Below, in pieces: positions 32,310 through 44,244 of a DNA stretch of 64,000 bases. The notes below the pieces were generated by a model. The model was given only the letters and a program-made list of their open reading frames with translations, was not told the DNA's origin and ran no database searches. The position numbers and the translations under genes were made by a program. Each line of letters begins with the position of its first letter. Within the stretch, counting starts at the first letter, position 1. Source of the DNA: Lasioglossum baleicum (lineage: Eukaryota; Arthropoda; Insecta; Hymenoptera; Halictidae); contig NC_134935.1 in NCBI RefSeq assembly GCF_051020765.1, positions 10,479,579 through 10,543,578 of the forward strand. The letters run 5' to 3'.

Positions 32310-35300
32310 ATGTCGCCGATAAAGACGAACAGCGGCTCGCCGGGGACTACCAAGGCTCCGATGCTGAGCCATGTGAAATACGAGCACTTCGTTGCCGGTA
32401 TATCGGGCGGCGTGATCTCGACGTTGATGCTGCATCCATTGGACCTGATCAAGACCAGATTCGCAGGTAAGCCGATTCACCTATCCGCTGACGACATAAC
32501 GGTTCGATGCAAATGGCGGGTAGCATAGGTATAGCCGTCGAGGCCCTCTCGATGTATGTAATGTACTCGTGCACGTGCACGGCCTTTCTTATTCACGCGA
32601 TTCCCACGCACCGCTAAAATGCTATCTCGAACAGTAAATAGATCGGTTTTATCGCCGACTGTCTATATAACAATGAAAACAGTATTTTTACAGCGCGGTA
32701 TTTATAGACAGTGACTATTTTTGAATCGCGTGTTAATTTATAGCATCATTTTCAGACAGCAGTCTATTTCGGGATTCTGAATAATGGGACTCCATCTTGA
32801 AGTATATCTTGCTAGCTTCCATTCACTGCCACTTTATTCAGAACGTTCGAGTGTTGTCACTGAAAATAATAATGTAAGGCAGGCATGTTATGCTCGTTTA
32901 TCATCAAGGGGCTCATTAAGAATTAAAAATTATTTAGATCAAAATAAAGAAGACACACATCCTTTTTATTAGCATTGCAGTTACAAATGCAAAATAACAT
33001 ACGTATGAAACACAGACTACTTGTCGACGGGCTGCGTGTTTGACATGCCTGATGCAAGGGTTATACAATGTAACAAATTGTTGTAAAATTAATTTCATTT
33101 AAATCACCAACTCTGGATTACTTTAACAAAGCAGCCCTTTACATCAATTTTTGGCCACTTCTTGGTGGCCATGGTGGCCACCAACATGTTGATTTGCATA
33201 AAAACGATTGTCGTAAATTTAGCGGCACTGACTATCAATCTGAAATTAACTAAATTGTAGTGTAAGGTACAAATGTCATTGTCAAGTAATTCGAAACACG
33301 AAATTCGTCTGACAGTCAACGTGTTAAATTATAAATACTACCAACAAGTTTATTTGAGTATTCATTTCATTTTATATGAAGATACTCCATTCCGTACTTG
33401 AAATTATTAAAATAATCATATTTGCCGAATCTCCGTTCCGTTTCTCGGATGTTATTTTATTGAAGCTGCGTGGCACATCTGCTGTTATAAATAGAATTTC
33501 AAAAATATTTATTTTCTAAACATGTGCTTTATTATTGTAACACCGGAGAAGGTTAATGTCGCTGGCAAAGTAATGGTGTAAAAGTGGCAAACAATAATGC
33601 CTTCCAAGGTTTAGGTTAGGGACCAGACGTCATCGTTGGTGTAAGGTTCAATAACTCGTATGTAATATATTCAGTGCTCAAGGTCTAGAGCAAAATACCG
33701 TTCCTGTTTTAGAAAGTAATACATACTAAGTTTTCATACAAACAGTAGTGTTCCAACAAAAAATTATTCTTACCAGCAGTACGTAAGGTAGGATAGTACC
33801 TATCAAACTCGCCGCTTCCCGTATGTCGCTCCATTTAGACATCTGTAGGGCAGATTATTGATATTTCGGAAAATTTCTTTTACCTTCCACTTGGCTAACG
33901 ACATACACGCTTTGACGTCAAGCAAGTGTTTTATGGGCGGCAAAACAGTTGAACTAATTTTGTGTTATTACAAAACAGGAAGTGGGAAAGTGTGACGTTC
34001 GTAAACTAACGCGTTGTATACAGGGTGAACCACGAATCGTGACCAGTAGAGATTACTCTGTTATTAGCAGTCCGATCGAAACCATATCGTATGGTTTCAA
34101 AAGAGCTTTCACACGAATATAGCACATTTTTTGTAAAGACAAATCACAAAAGCAATTTTTTTAATGTTTTGAATACTTAGCGAATTCGCTTTGAAATCCT
34201 CTAACAAATAGGCGTAAAAAAATTATAGGTGTATTTGCAAAAAATTGAAGGTGACCTTGAAAAATCATGAAAAAAAGAGTTGACAAAAAATTTGCTATAA
34301 TCACGTAAAAGCTCTCTTGAAACCATGCTGTACGTGATAAAAATGTTTTCGATCGGACTGCTAATAACAGGGTAATCTCTACTAGTCACGATTCATGGTT
34401 CACCCTGTACATATGTATATGTATCTACGAGACGGGACCCTCACCGGTTTCAATAACATTAACATGTTGTCAAGGTCACCATTCCGGATAACTTTTCCTT
34501 GTACATAAATACATGTTACCACCGCTGGGCCTTAGTTTCTGAGATATTTGTAAAAAAATCTGTTAAATAGCGAAGTTCGCCATTTTAACACTAACCCCAC
34601 CGCCACCGGTCAAAATGGCCGGTTCCAGATATATTATTTTACAATTATTGAAATAACAAAAATTGATTGATTGTATAAATATCTTTAATAGGAGTCGCAC
34701 AAAGTCTAAATAAAATCAATCTTGTCATTTTTATAAGGGAACATGTACCAATGTTACTTTTAAGCACGTTTTAAACACGGTCAGAGTTTGGGCTAGACTT
34801 AGTGTAGGGCTCCGCCACTTCCCCGCCCTGAAGGACAAACACGGTCATAGAAAAAAAGGTAGAGTTCGTTGTAGTATTTTCTGTCACACAACTAATGACT
34901 AGAATCTTTATGCAAAATGAACATTGTACGAGTTAATTTTGAGGGTCTGTTTTAAGAAATAAAAATGTAGTTCGTCTTCTAAAAATTTCAATAAGTCGAA
35001 CGTGATGAGTCAGTCGTCCACTGACTTCACAGTTTTGTATTTTACATATTAATGAGACACGAACATCAACAGCGATGACGAACGTAGAGAGATAAAGTTG
35101 ATACGCGTTAGTCATTTTTTAACCGTATTCAAACTAAAAGGTGTGTTGTCAAAACGTTTGACCTCGGATATCCATTACGATGAAACATTCGTTATCTAGC
35201 GTTATTTAAGAACAATGTGGATTCAGTGAAGTTTACAAACGTACAATCACCGAATGAAAGGTCGCGGTGAGACTGGTCGACGTTACAGGTCGATGATCGA

Positions 35301-38300
35301 ATTGTACGATAGCGTGAACCGAAAAAGCACGTGGCGTTATCGAGAAAGATCGAGAAGTATTTTCTGCCGGCCGAGTGGCGTCTGCCAATCGCTCTTTGTC
35401 TGCAGCGTTTAAAAATATAGAAATACTGATTGGCTAGTAACAATAGAATACGGAACTTATCTTACAATCACTGATATCGTTAGGTCATGTAAAAAATCTG
35501 AGAGATTATTTACTTTAATATTACGACTAAGGTCATGAAAAATTTTTACTGTTACATCTGTTCCGTACACATTTTCTTACGAAACTAATCCAACGATTGA
35601 TAGCAGTCAGAGCGATAGGTGATCACTACCTTGAACCGACCAAATTTCTAATCAGAATTTGTAATTCTTATCAGCGAAGTACTAACGTTTGAACTACTGG
35701 CCGATATTCGAATGATCACGCAACCCAGAAACCGCTGTAAAAGCAAAGCGGTTGCAGGAGCTGTACGATTTTTGATGAAATGGAAAGTGCCCGGTGACTT
35801 TCGATCACGCTTCGGAGTGGAAAGTAGAAATTCCAGTTCGCCGAACGAAAATAATTAAAGATTACTTTTTGAGTCGTGTTTACACATTGTCGTCATCGAT
35901 ACACACACTTTCGCTTTTCGCGTTATTAAACACGAGATTGGACGACCTCAAATTTTATTTTATTCTGGGGAACGCATTTACATTCTACGTCGTCAATTTT
36001 GGTAATCACTCGCGAACTGGTAACTCCTCGCGAATTTTCCACGGAATTTTGTTTGTATTCGATTAACTGATTATAAAATTTGCATTTTAATCGAATTCCC
36101 ATTGAATTTCCACTCTTTTAAAGTATTTTACGGAACGGTTAGTATTTGCATCTGCAGTCAAATTATAATTTCACGCTCCTTTAAATAAACAGTTAATTAA
36201 TTACTAAATTATTGCTGTAATGTCTACATAATTTTTAACGAGTAGTAAATTAATTGCGCAGACTCGAGCAAATAATTTTTCATTTGATCATTTGATGAAC
36301 ATCAACAAACTACAAAAATTAGCATGTCTGAATTTAGTAATTAATTTAGTTCACCAATAACTTCTTCTTCAGGTGAAATTATTTATTATTTTATTTGAAC
36401 AATGTAATTGTTTTAAACGCCAAAGGAAATAATTTTTTTTATGTCATTTGTGAGGTAAAAATAATGTAGTATTTTAAATAAAATGTGCCATTCACATGCT
36501 GACAACATATTGCTATGTTGAACCAGCGAACGCGACCTTATTATTATCATTGTTATCGTAAGGCATACTTCGTTTTATCGTTGTTTAAAACTGTCCGCCA
36601 CCAGTTCACGGTCCAATAAGTTGGTTAACAATTTATCGTGAAATTGTTCAGTTACTACAGATAAAGGGGTCGGGTACACAACGATGCTACAAAACAATGC
36701 ATACTACAGGCTGCCACGAGCTTATCTGCCGCGGTTTTAAGTCGTTTCGTTATCATTGCGAAGCCGATGACGATGACGCAAAGAGGGCTCGTTCGCGAAC
36801 GTATTTTCGTCGTAAAATTCGTTGGCCGTACACCAAACCGCAAGAAATTCCGCGAATTGCGTCAGAAGCACGTGAGGGATCAACGACGGAATTTCGAACG
36901 CGTCTTCATTCTATCTTGATAATGTGTATTAAAATCGTCGACTTTATCAGGTGATTCGCAAAACAACGTCAACACACTATTTCTGGGCTGTACAATAAAA
37001 CTTTATAATTTCATGAGTAGACCGCGGATTTTTATGCAAAATAAAAATTGTATTCATTAACCAGATACAGGAACGATAGAAGTTTTAATAGAATGTTATG
37101 TTGTAAAAAATTTGTTACTTTCTTCTGTAACCCCTTGCCTTACGCTTTACAATATCGTGTCAGACTCGTGACGAAGATTCTGAACAGAGTCTAGTAAATA
37201 TGTATGCTATTCATATTTCCTTTAAATCGAAATAAAATTCTATTTTGGTTTTGTTAATGTACAGCTATTGAGGAACATATAGGCGTATAATACATATATG
37301 TATATATAAAGTTTCTCCTTGTTTAGGTAATTAAGAATTACAAAAAATGTTTTAATCACTGAAATCGTAAATTAAATCGTAAGGCGAGGGGTTAATAAGA
37401 AAAATCTACATTGAAGAAAAAGTGGAGAGGACTTTTTTTGGTTGATGTTAAAAATACTTGATTTGTAGAAAGCAACTTTGCGCAATCGAGTAATCCGTAC
37501 GTCGCCGGTTTCTGGAAATACTCGCAACGTGCTCTGTTTGTCGCCACGTTAAAAGATTTTGCAATTATGCGCTTCACGTGTGCGAGTATGTATGTGTACA
37601 TGCAAGATTAATTTATCGCGTCTACTGAAACATCTCGTGACTTCCAAGAACTGTTTCGTATACATTTCCATTTCTTTGTTGTTTTGTACGAATCTGATCA
37701 GGCGATTGATATGTAGAACGTTGGAATTATGTTCGAATGAGATGATTTTTCTCTATGGAATGATCTCTATTCCTGCAGGGTCGTTGTTGTGTCTGAAGAA
37801 CATAAAAAGAAGAAATTTGATGAAGTAATGTCTTATATACGAACCGGACTTTTGGCAAATTAAATAGCTTTATTTTAATAATTCGAGGCACAGAAAGATG
37901 TACTATGGGCAATGCGCAAAAATATCTTGGCGACCTTGACATTGTTACATTTACCTGATGCCTGGGATATTTTTGCGAAGTCGCGTCATGCCTTCTTATT
38001 CCATTCACTATCGCTTTCGACAGGAATAAATTTGAATTTTCAATCGAAGCAAGCAACGATCTACTAAACTAAAGGTTAGCACACATGCGTTCGACATAAT
38101 AGTAATAACCGCCTGTGATAAACCATAACAGACAGACAGGAAAAGAAAATAATTAGATTCCGTTTATCGCTTGTGGTTTCTTCGTACATAATACAATCTG
38201 AAGCGTGTTATAGGTCGTAACAGATACACACATGAACGATACTTACAAAGTTCCACAATTCATTCCCTCTATCATTTTATTATATTCCATTGTCATCATT

Positions 38301-41300
38301 TTTGAAGCAGTATCAAACGTTATGAAGTTAACCTCGTCCTTAAGAAAATCAATTCTGAATATTTGTTAGGCACACGTGTGTTAGGCGAACTTCTGACGAA
38401 ATAACAGGTGGTACTATCTATAAAGGAACTTTGTACATACTCTAAATACTGCGAAAACGAACAGAATATGTTAGAATACAGTAACCTTGCTTGCGATTTC
38501 ATTTTTACGATTTTTATTTAAGCGTTTATTAAATAGTAGCTCTATAAGAGAAACACAAACAAGCAAATATTCAAATATTAATTGAATAAATGAATAGTAC
38601 AGTGCAGTCTTGATTTAAGAAAAGTACTCGGGGCCGTACTGTTTCTTAGATCGTGTAGTTCTACTATTTTTTGCGACCGCGCCTTGATCGAAATATAATG
38701 TAAATATCATTTTTCACGTGTTTAAATTATTAAGATATATCACAACTTCCTATTTAATTTTCGTTTCATGTAAGTGATGCAACAAATGTTTATTTTGGAT
38801 TAACTTGTACACTAATTAACTATAGATTGATTAACTATAGTCAATTATTAACGATACGATAGCTTTAATGAGCACAGCTGCGAAGGAAATCGTAAGGTGA
38901 AGGGTTAACAATCGAGTACTATTAATATTTATCGTTTATTTGCAGTGAACGATGGTCATTCGCAATCCGCCCCACAATACAAGGGGCTGAAGAGTGCTGT
39001 CCAACAAATCGTTAAGACTGAAGGTGTGCGAGGACTTTACAAAGGCGTGACACCGAATGTGTTAGGATCTGGTGGTTCCTGGGGGTGCTACTTTTTTTTG
39101 TAAGTACATGATGCAAACAACGAAGAAGAAATTTATCTAAATTAAAAGATCTGCAAGTACTTTTCATGATATTTTCAACACTTAGTAATGTGTGATTGTC
39201 TTTATTTGTTTAGCTATAACACCATCAAAGGTTGGATCCAGGGTGGAAACAGTAGGATGCCTTTGGGACCCTCATGGCACATGTTCGCTGCAGCCGACGC
39301 TGGGATTCTCACATTGCTCATGACCAATCCGCTTTGGGTAGTAAAGACACGTTTGTGCTTACAGTACACCGATGACAAACATCTGCCGGAAAGACTTCGA
39401 TACAAAGGCACGATAGATGCGATTAAGAAAATTTATAGAACCGAAGGAATCCATGGCTTGTACAGGGTGAGTTAATTAAACAATATAATCTTTTGTATCC
39501 ATATTCTCAAATTCTTTCAATATTTCTTTTGCTACAACTTGTACCTACTTATTATACATATATTATTATTGTACATATATCAGAAAATAGAAAATAGATG
39601 TTTCATTTTGATGGTAATATATAGGGTTTCGTTCCTGGAATGTTCGGTGTTTCACACGGAGCTATCCAATTTATGGTGTACGAGGAGCTGAAGAATTGGT
39701 ACAATGGTTATTTAAATGTTCCAATTGACACTAAGTTGGTAAGTGAAATATATGTGCGTTCAGAGAGAGAGAATATCGTTACTACCGAGAAAGAAATCAG
39801 CTTATAATTGATAATTTACTTTGCAGAGCACATGGGAGTATATTTTCTTCGCAGCAGTATCGAAATTGATAGCTGCAGCGTCTACTTATCCTTATCAAGT
39901 AGTGCGAGCACGTCTTCAAGATCATCATCATAACTACAGTGGCAGCGCCGAATGCGTGCGATTAATATGGAGGTCAGAAGGCTTAAAGGGTTTTTATAAA
40001 GGCTTAACGCCGTATCTTATACACGTTACACCAAATATTTGTTTAATTATTGTAATTTATGAAACATTTTCTAATGTGCCTACGGATTCTCATTGACTCT
40101 TTAGATTATATTAATCTAATTTTTTTAATCTATATAAGATGGAAGAGAAACGATTATTAGTCTTCGTTCGAATATTCTGTAATTCACCTGGATTGAGTTA
40201 TGCTTTGATACTGGATTTTCCCAGGCCCAGAACAGACAGCTAACTTGGTGGAAGTAATCAGCAGCAAATCGTTCTGATTTAAGTGTAACTTGTATTTTGA
40301 ATTTCTTGATGTCCTTTGTTAGTCGAAGGTGCACTCGATACAGTATTATTAGAAAAAGTTGTCACTCTCTTACACAACCGACACACACACATACACACGC
40401 GCGCGAAAACACAAACACAAGCACTAAACCATGCGCGCGTGCACACGCTAAAAATGCTTATCCACCCAAATACACTTCTGTACAAATATTGAAAGAGTAC
40501 TTGCGTTGCACCGAAGTGTACACTTCAGCTGCACCGTTCCTTATTTTAAAATGGCTTAAGCCAATTGAAGTGCTATGGTTGTTACTTAACACTTCACATT
40601 TCTCTCCGAAAATATGTAATATGTGCTACTCGATGGTTTTGAAAATGTCGTAGCCACACAATTCATTTAGACAACATTTCTGGGAATTCATTGGCAAAGA
40701 TGACTCATGGAACATGTGTAAAGAATATTATTCAAAAGATTTTTCATTGTACTCGGCAATCATACTTCACGGAAATTGTCGGATTGCAAGTGTCTCGGGA
40801 CTCTAGAGATAGATAAATACTTTTAATATTTTTATTTAAGTTGTTTTTTCGAATCGATCATTGGCACTGGCAATATTTTCTTCTTTTTTAAGAAAAATAC
40901 AAGCCAGTTTTAATATCTATATACATATACATACACGTATATTATATTGTATATGTATATATACATGTACGGAAAGTATGCTATTTCAAATTCTCTCGCA
41001 TTATAACGTGATGTGACTTTTTGAAATGGTGTAATAATTAATCATTTATACGGATCATTCGAGCATATTATTTTATTTATTCGACAACGTGTGTGTGCAG
41101 AATATCTTGATTTGCTCTTGTAAAGCGCGCAGAAGGGAACTTGTGTAACTTAAGGACGATTAACTTAATTATTTTCCATATCATGGTAACAAGTTCTCAA
41201 TCCGGCACTCATTTATGCGATGTGTACCGTGATTACTTCACACTTTCTGGATAAGATTATAACCAACAACCTTAATGACCATAAATTATTTACTGTTCCT

Positions 41301-43433
41301 CATATGTCACGAACAATTTCCTTCGAAATTCGATTGTGAACACACGACTAGCAAAAGGTGCAATTTAATAATCTGTAATAGTTAAATTTACGGTATAAGA
41401 CGGTTACATGATTGCACGAACGACGAGTTACGCGTGAGCTTGCAGTAATTAGATCAGTATGTGAGCAAGGATCAAGTGAGAGTTTCGGCGTTTTCGCGTG
41501 ATCAGCGAGTCACGATGTCGAGCCTGAATCTCGTATTGGGAATAAAAATGGATAAAAAGTTTTGCGTAGGAATATAAATGATCGTCTACAATTGCATTGT
41601 TAACCGTGCTGTCATTACGTTTCTTGTATACAATGACCATATACCTCATTTCGAAACACCTGTGTTAGATGAATGTTTCAAGGTTCATTGTAGAGTCTGG
41701 TACTCGGACCAACCGAAGTGTAGCAATAAAATTTAATGTCATTGTAACTCAGATTTAAGTAGGCTCAATTTATTTATATGAAAGAGTTTCCTCTGAGAAA
41801 CAATTTGACAAACACCTCAATAAACGCAGCAACACTCTAACGATTGTTTCAAGGTTCGATTCAGTCGCTGCCCCATGGGAGTGTTTATAAGAAAAAAGGT
41901 GGACAAACTTATTTCTATTAGATTGATCGATGTAAAATGACTTTAGAAATCGCATGAAGTCATTATTTGGTCTGATTATATTCAACAGAATACATTGCGT
42001 TCCTCTTTTACTTTGTATACTCTTTCGTTATTAGTTGTTGTCGTTCTGGAATAAGTCTCGAAGTAATTACAAAAGCAGCGACCTCCTCGATATATCCAAA
42101 TCATCGCTTGTGGAAGGTCCTTTTTGATAAAATTCTTTTTTAAAGTATAAGTTTACGAGTATTTGTAAAGCAAGTGAACCTTTTTGTAATTTAAAATTAC
42201 TCTGTATTTTAAGTTGACTTTCAGATTTTGAAATGGTCATTATTTTTTATGTAATATTTTTTAGTTTACATGTAGAGATGGTTCTTCTTGTTCTGGAAAC
42301 AATCATTTTACATTGCGTCCACGTTCTCTATAAAAATACTCTTATGCGAGCTGGTGCGGTTTCGGATATCTTTCTCATTTCATTGGGTGTCCCTGAAGAG
42401 TTTGCGTTTCACAGTAGCAAAACGAGTAATACCCGCAGAGGATAGATCGAGGAGAAATATTTATACGACCGAGCACCGGATGCATGCCCTTAGATTTCGG
42501 ATATTTTTCTTTGAACTCCGATGGCGACTCTCGGTAGAACTTCGCGCCATTTACGGTCTCTTTCTTGAACGCTTTTACGAGTAAATGAATTGCTGTGGCG
42601 GGTCCACAAGCGTTTAGCGTGACGAAATATGTAAGTGGAGATGGCATCTCTACGTGTGCGTGAGTGTGTATGATTGCATAAGCCAACCGGTGGAACAACT
42701 GTTGCGACTTTCAGACAAGAAAAGACCTAGGTAGGTCTTTTTCGATCGGAATCTCTAAGCGGCCTGATTCGCTCGACTTGAAAAATCTAGCACAGATGTT
42801 CGCCGGGAACTGAAGAAAGTCGCTATACTTGTTCTATCAGAAGCGAACATAAGCGACGAGATCAATCACTCGTGGAACCACCAGCAGTACGATTTTTGGA
42901 CGTATTATGTGTACGATTACGCATTGTATTTGTACCTAAGGAATATCGCACTTGTATGAAAAGTAAACGATGTGGAATTGAGAAAAACGAATCTTTGGGT
43001 TTTAAGATACTCCTTCATACCCAGTTCTTCAACCGATCTCCCAACACGATCACTGTTTCAGGCAGGATTTTTGTTGTCAATACGATCGTTTCCCTTTGAC
43101 ACCGAGTTTGACCATTCATCGAGACGACAAGAATCGTACGCCGGTTCAGATTTGGTGCGAATGAGAACATGCGATGTACAATCTACATAGCACTAGACGC
43201 CAGTGAAAGATGAGACGAATAACAAAAGCGTATTACTGGTGGTTAATTTCAGACATGAACGGTGGCGCGGCTTTTACAAGGGTCTCAGCGCGAACCTGAC
43301 CAGGGTGACACCGGCGACCATGATCACATTTGTTACGTATGAGCATGTGTCTCACTATTTACTACAACAAAGACGGGAACGCCAGATCCAAGAAGAAAGG
43401 AGGCATCAGCCGCTTCTAATCAAACAAAATTGA
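32310..43433 (+). CDS. SLC25A32: SLC25A32 mitochondrial folate/FAD carrier, canonical splice form
   Basis: Inner-membrane carrier that brings folate and/or FAD into mitochondria (family knowledge). Exons: 32310-32466, 38946-39099, 39214-39466, 39625-39738, 39827-39972 and 43253-43433; phases close at 334 residues. Three carrier signatures are visible: HPLDLIKTR, TNPLWVVKTR and TYPYQVVRAR, with the family-specific WGCYFFFYNTIK. The start at 32310 (MSPIKTNSGSP) is the first in-frame ATG; upstream the frame is open back to 32130 without another ATG. The last exon (GFYKGLSANLTRVTPATMIT then VTYEHVSHYLL) fits the human C-terminus much better than the read-through end at 40096. It joins to an internal donor (AG/GTCAGA) in exon 5 at 39972. 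A poly(A) signal AATAAA lies near 43515. Intron 1 is 6.5 kb. The pairing of exon 5 with the distal exon is inferred from phase and homology, not from transcripts. Confidence 0.9.
32880..33051. mobile_element. hAT-type MITE, 172 bp
   Basis: CAGGCATGTTA at the left, TGACATGCCTG at the right (11-bp inverted repeat, one mismatch). Flanks ATGTAAGG (32872-32879) and ATGCAAGG (33052-33059) form an 8-bp duplication with one mismatch. Confidence 0.78.
34021..34407. mobile_element. TA-flanked mariner-type MITE, 387 bp
   Basis: CAGGGTGAACCACGAATCGT on the left; the right ends ACGATTCATGGTTCACCCTG; TA at 34019-34020 and 34408-34409. Arms extend about 60 bases through GTTATTAGCAGTCCGATCGA / TCGATCGGACTGCTAATAAC. 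Confidence 0.82.
37127..37395. mobile_element. piggyBac-like MITE, 0.27 kb
   Basis: Left GTAACCCCTTGCCTTACG and right CGTAAGGCGAGGGGTTAA are inverted repeats of the TTAACCC type. The interior TTTCCTTTAAATCGAAATAA, ATTTTGGTTTTGTTAATGTA recurs in reverse at 59057-59160, inside the related element 58500-59174. The left TTAA is mutated. Confidence 0.6.
39827..40096 (+). CDS. SLC25A32: SLC25A32 alternative terminal exon (read-through form)
   Basis: If the donor at 39972 is ignored, exon 5 stays open to a stop at 40096 and gives a 315-residue carrier ending SEGLKGFYKGLTPYLIHVTP...YETFSNVPTDSH. This C-terminus aligns without gaps with the distal exon (43253-43433): both share E, GFYKGL, L, VTP, V, YE and S in the same places. 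The proximal end is therefore a genuine sixth-helix homologue and not random read-through. An AATAAA at 41725 could end this transcript. The basic residue and Asn of the usual NLIRVTPA stretch are replaced (YLIHVTPN), and the hydrophobic pattern is richer in Ile, so transport properties may differ. Which form is used, and where, cannot be seen here. Confidence 0.7.
   Translation, partial: STWEYIFFAAVSKLIAAASTYPYQVVRARLQDHHHNYSGSAECVRLIWRSEGLKGFYKGLTPYLIHVTPNICLIIVIYETFSNVPTDSH
40097..43252. other. SLC25A32 interval between the alternative terminal exons
   Basis: 3.2 kb that is 3' UTR for the short form or intron for the long form. Contains a CA/CG-rich microsatellite (40379-40445), an AT-rich dyad of TATATACATATAC type near 40920-40970 and an AATAAA at 41725. 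Overlapping open frames on both strands at 42288-42698 match nothing I recognise. Confidence 0.55.
40379..40445. repeat. CA/CG-rich microsatellite
   Basis: Interrupted runs of CACA, CGCG and CACAAACACAAGCAC, beginning ACACACACACATACACACGC. Simple-sequence repeat within the carrier 3' UTR/intron. Confidence 0.7.
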
Positions 43434-44244
43434 GAAGCGGCCGCGGGGAGCTGTGGCAAGGAAATCCGGTGACGTTTTCGGAACGCACCCAACCCACATC
43501 ATGATTTCCAACTCAATAAATAAATATGGAAGTTCGACTTTCATTTTGAAACGTAAACGGAGCGTCTGTGATGTATCCTTGCGTTGCACTAGCGAATTCT
43601 AGCTAAATCGCTCTACAAAAGGCGTTTCAATTCTCGGCGATCAACTTGTTGAATTGCTACTACGCAAAATATATTATTGCGATTCCCAGTGTCGATCATG
43701 CCGGTGCCTTAGACGAAATATTTATTTTCAATTGTTGCAACCACTGATATTTGTGGTTGATGCCCGCAACGTTCCTAATGCAGTTCATTAGGTGTGTGCA
43801 TGCTCTGTAATCCATGTATAAACTAATGTAACGGGTGTAAATTTCGAATTTTCACACTAAGAAGTACGGAAAATAAAAAGTTTCGAAATATAAGAGTAAA
43901 CACAATTTCTTCGAAATATTAAACTTGAAAAATTAAATTTTGGTCACGTTTCGCTGCTCCTGGGCCACTGTGGCATTTCTACAAAACGTTATAATATTAC
44001 TATTCGAAAAAAGCCACAAATCGCATTCAGTATTCTCTAGTATTTGACAGTTAGGAGATCGCACATTCGTTTCTACGAGGATAATGAAAATGACAGACCT
44101 TGAAAAACTACAAATTAGTAAATGAATATATTCGTTTGTACACTCTAGCGAAAGATCGCTCGAAGTCTCTTTTTACACAGCCTTGTAAGTTTCATAGTGA
44201 ATTATAAATTTGATCGGCTGAGCAGCTTTAACTTTATCGCGTCT
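43434..44244. other. Convergent gap between SLC25A32 and the DM4/DM12 gene
   Basis: 0.8 kb between two convergent genes. Contains the SLC25A32 poly(A) signal (AATAAATAAATA at 43515) and the 3' end of the minus-strand gene. Nothing else recognised. Confidence 0.6.

Larger units (their letters stand above)
32467..38945. other. First intron of SLC25A32, 6.5 kb
   Basis: No gene was recognised within it. Contains a hAT MITE (32880-33051), a mariner-type MITE (34021-34407), a piggyBac-like unit (37127-37395), a lone piggyBac-like end (GTAAGGTGAAGGGTTAA near 38893-38909, just before exon 2) and a left fragment of the GACTGCGG family at 37019. Segment 35100-35440 is GC-richer but shows no coherent protein. 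Confidence 0.55.

Noticed and set aside
39973..40096. Treating the read-through end of SLC25A32 as simple intron read-through
   Set aside because: It aligns without gaps to the distal terminal exon and to the carrier family, so it is homologous coding sequence and not random.
40920..40970. AT-rich TATATACATATAC dyad as a promoter
   Set aside because: Simple-sequence palindrome with no gene start beside it.
42375..42698. Minus-strand frame with FKKETVNGAKFYRESPSEFK
   Set aside because: Looks somewhat protein-like, but I recognise no family, the opposite strand is also open, and there are no supporting exons nearby. Not called as a gene.
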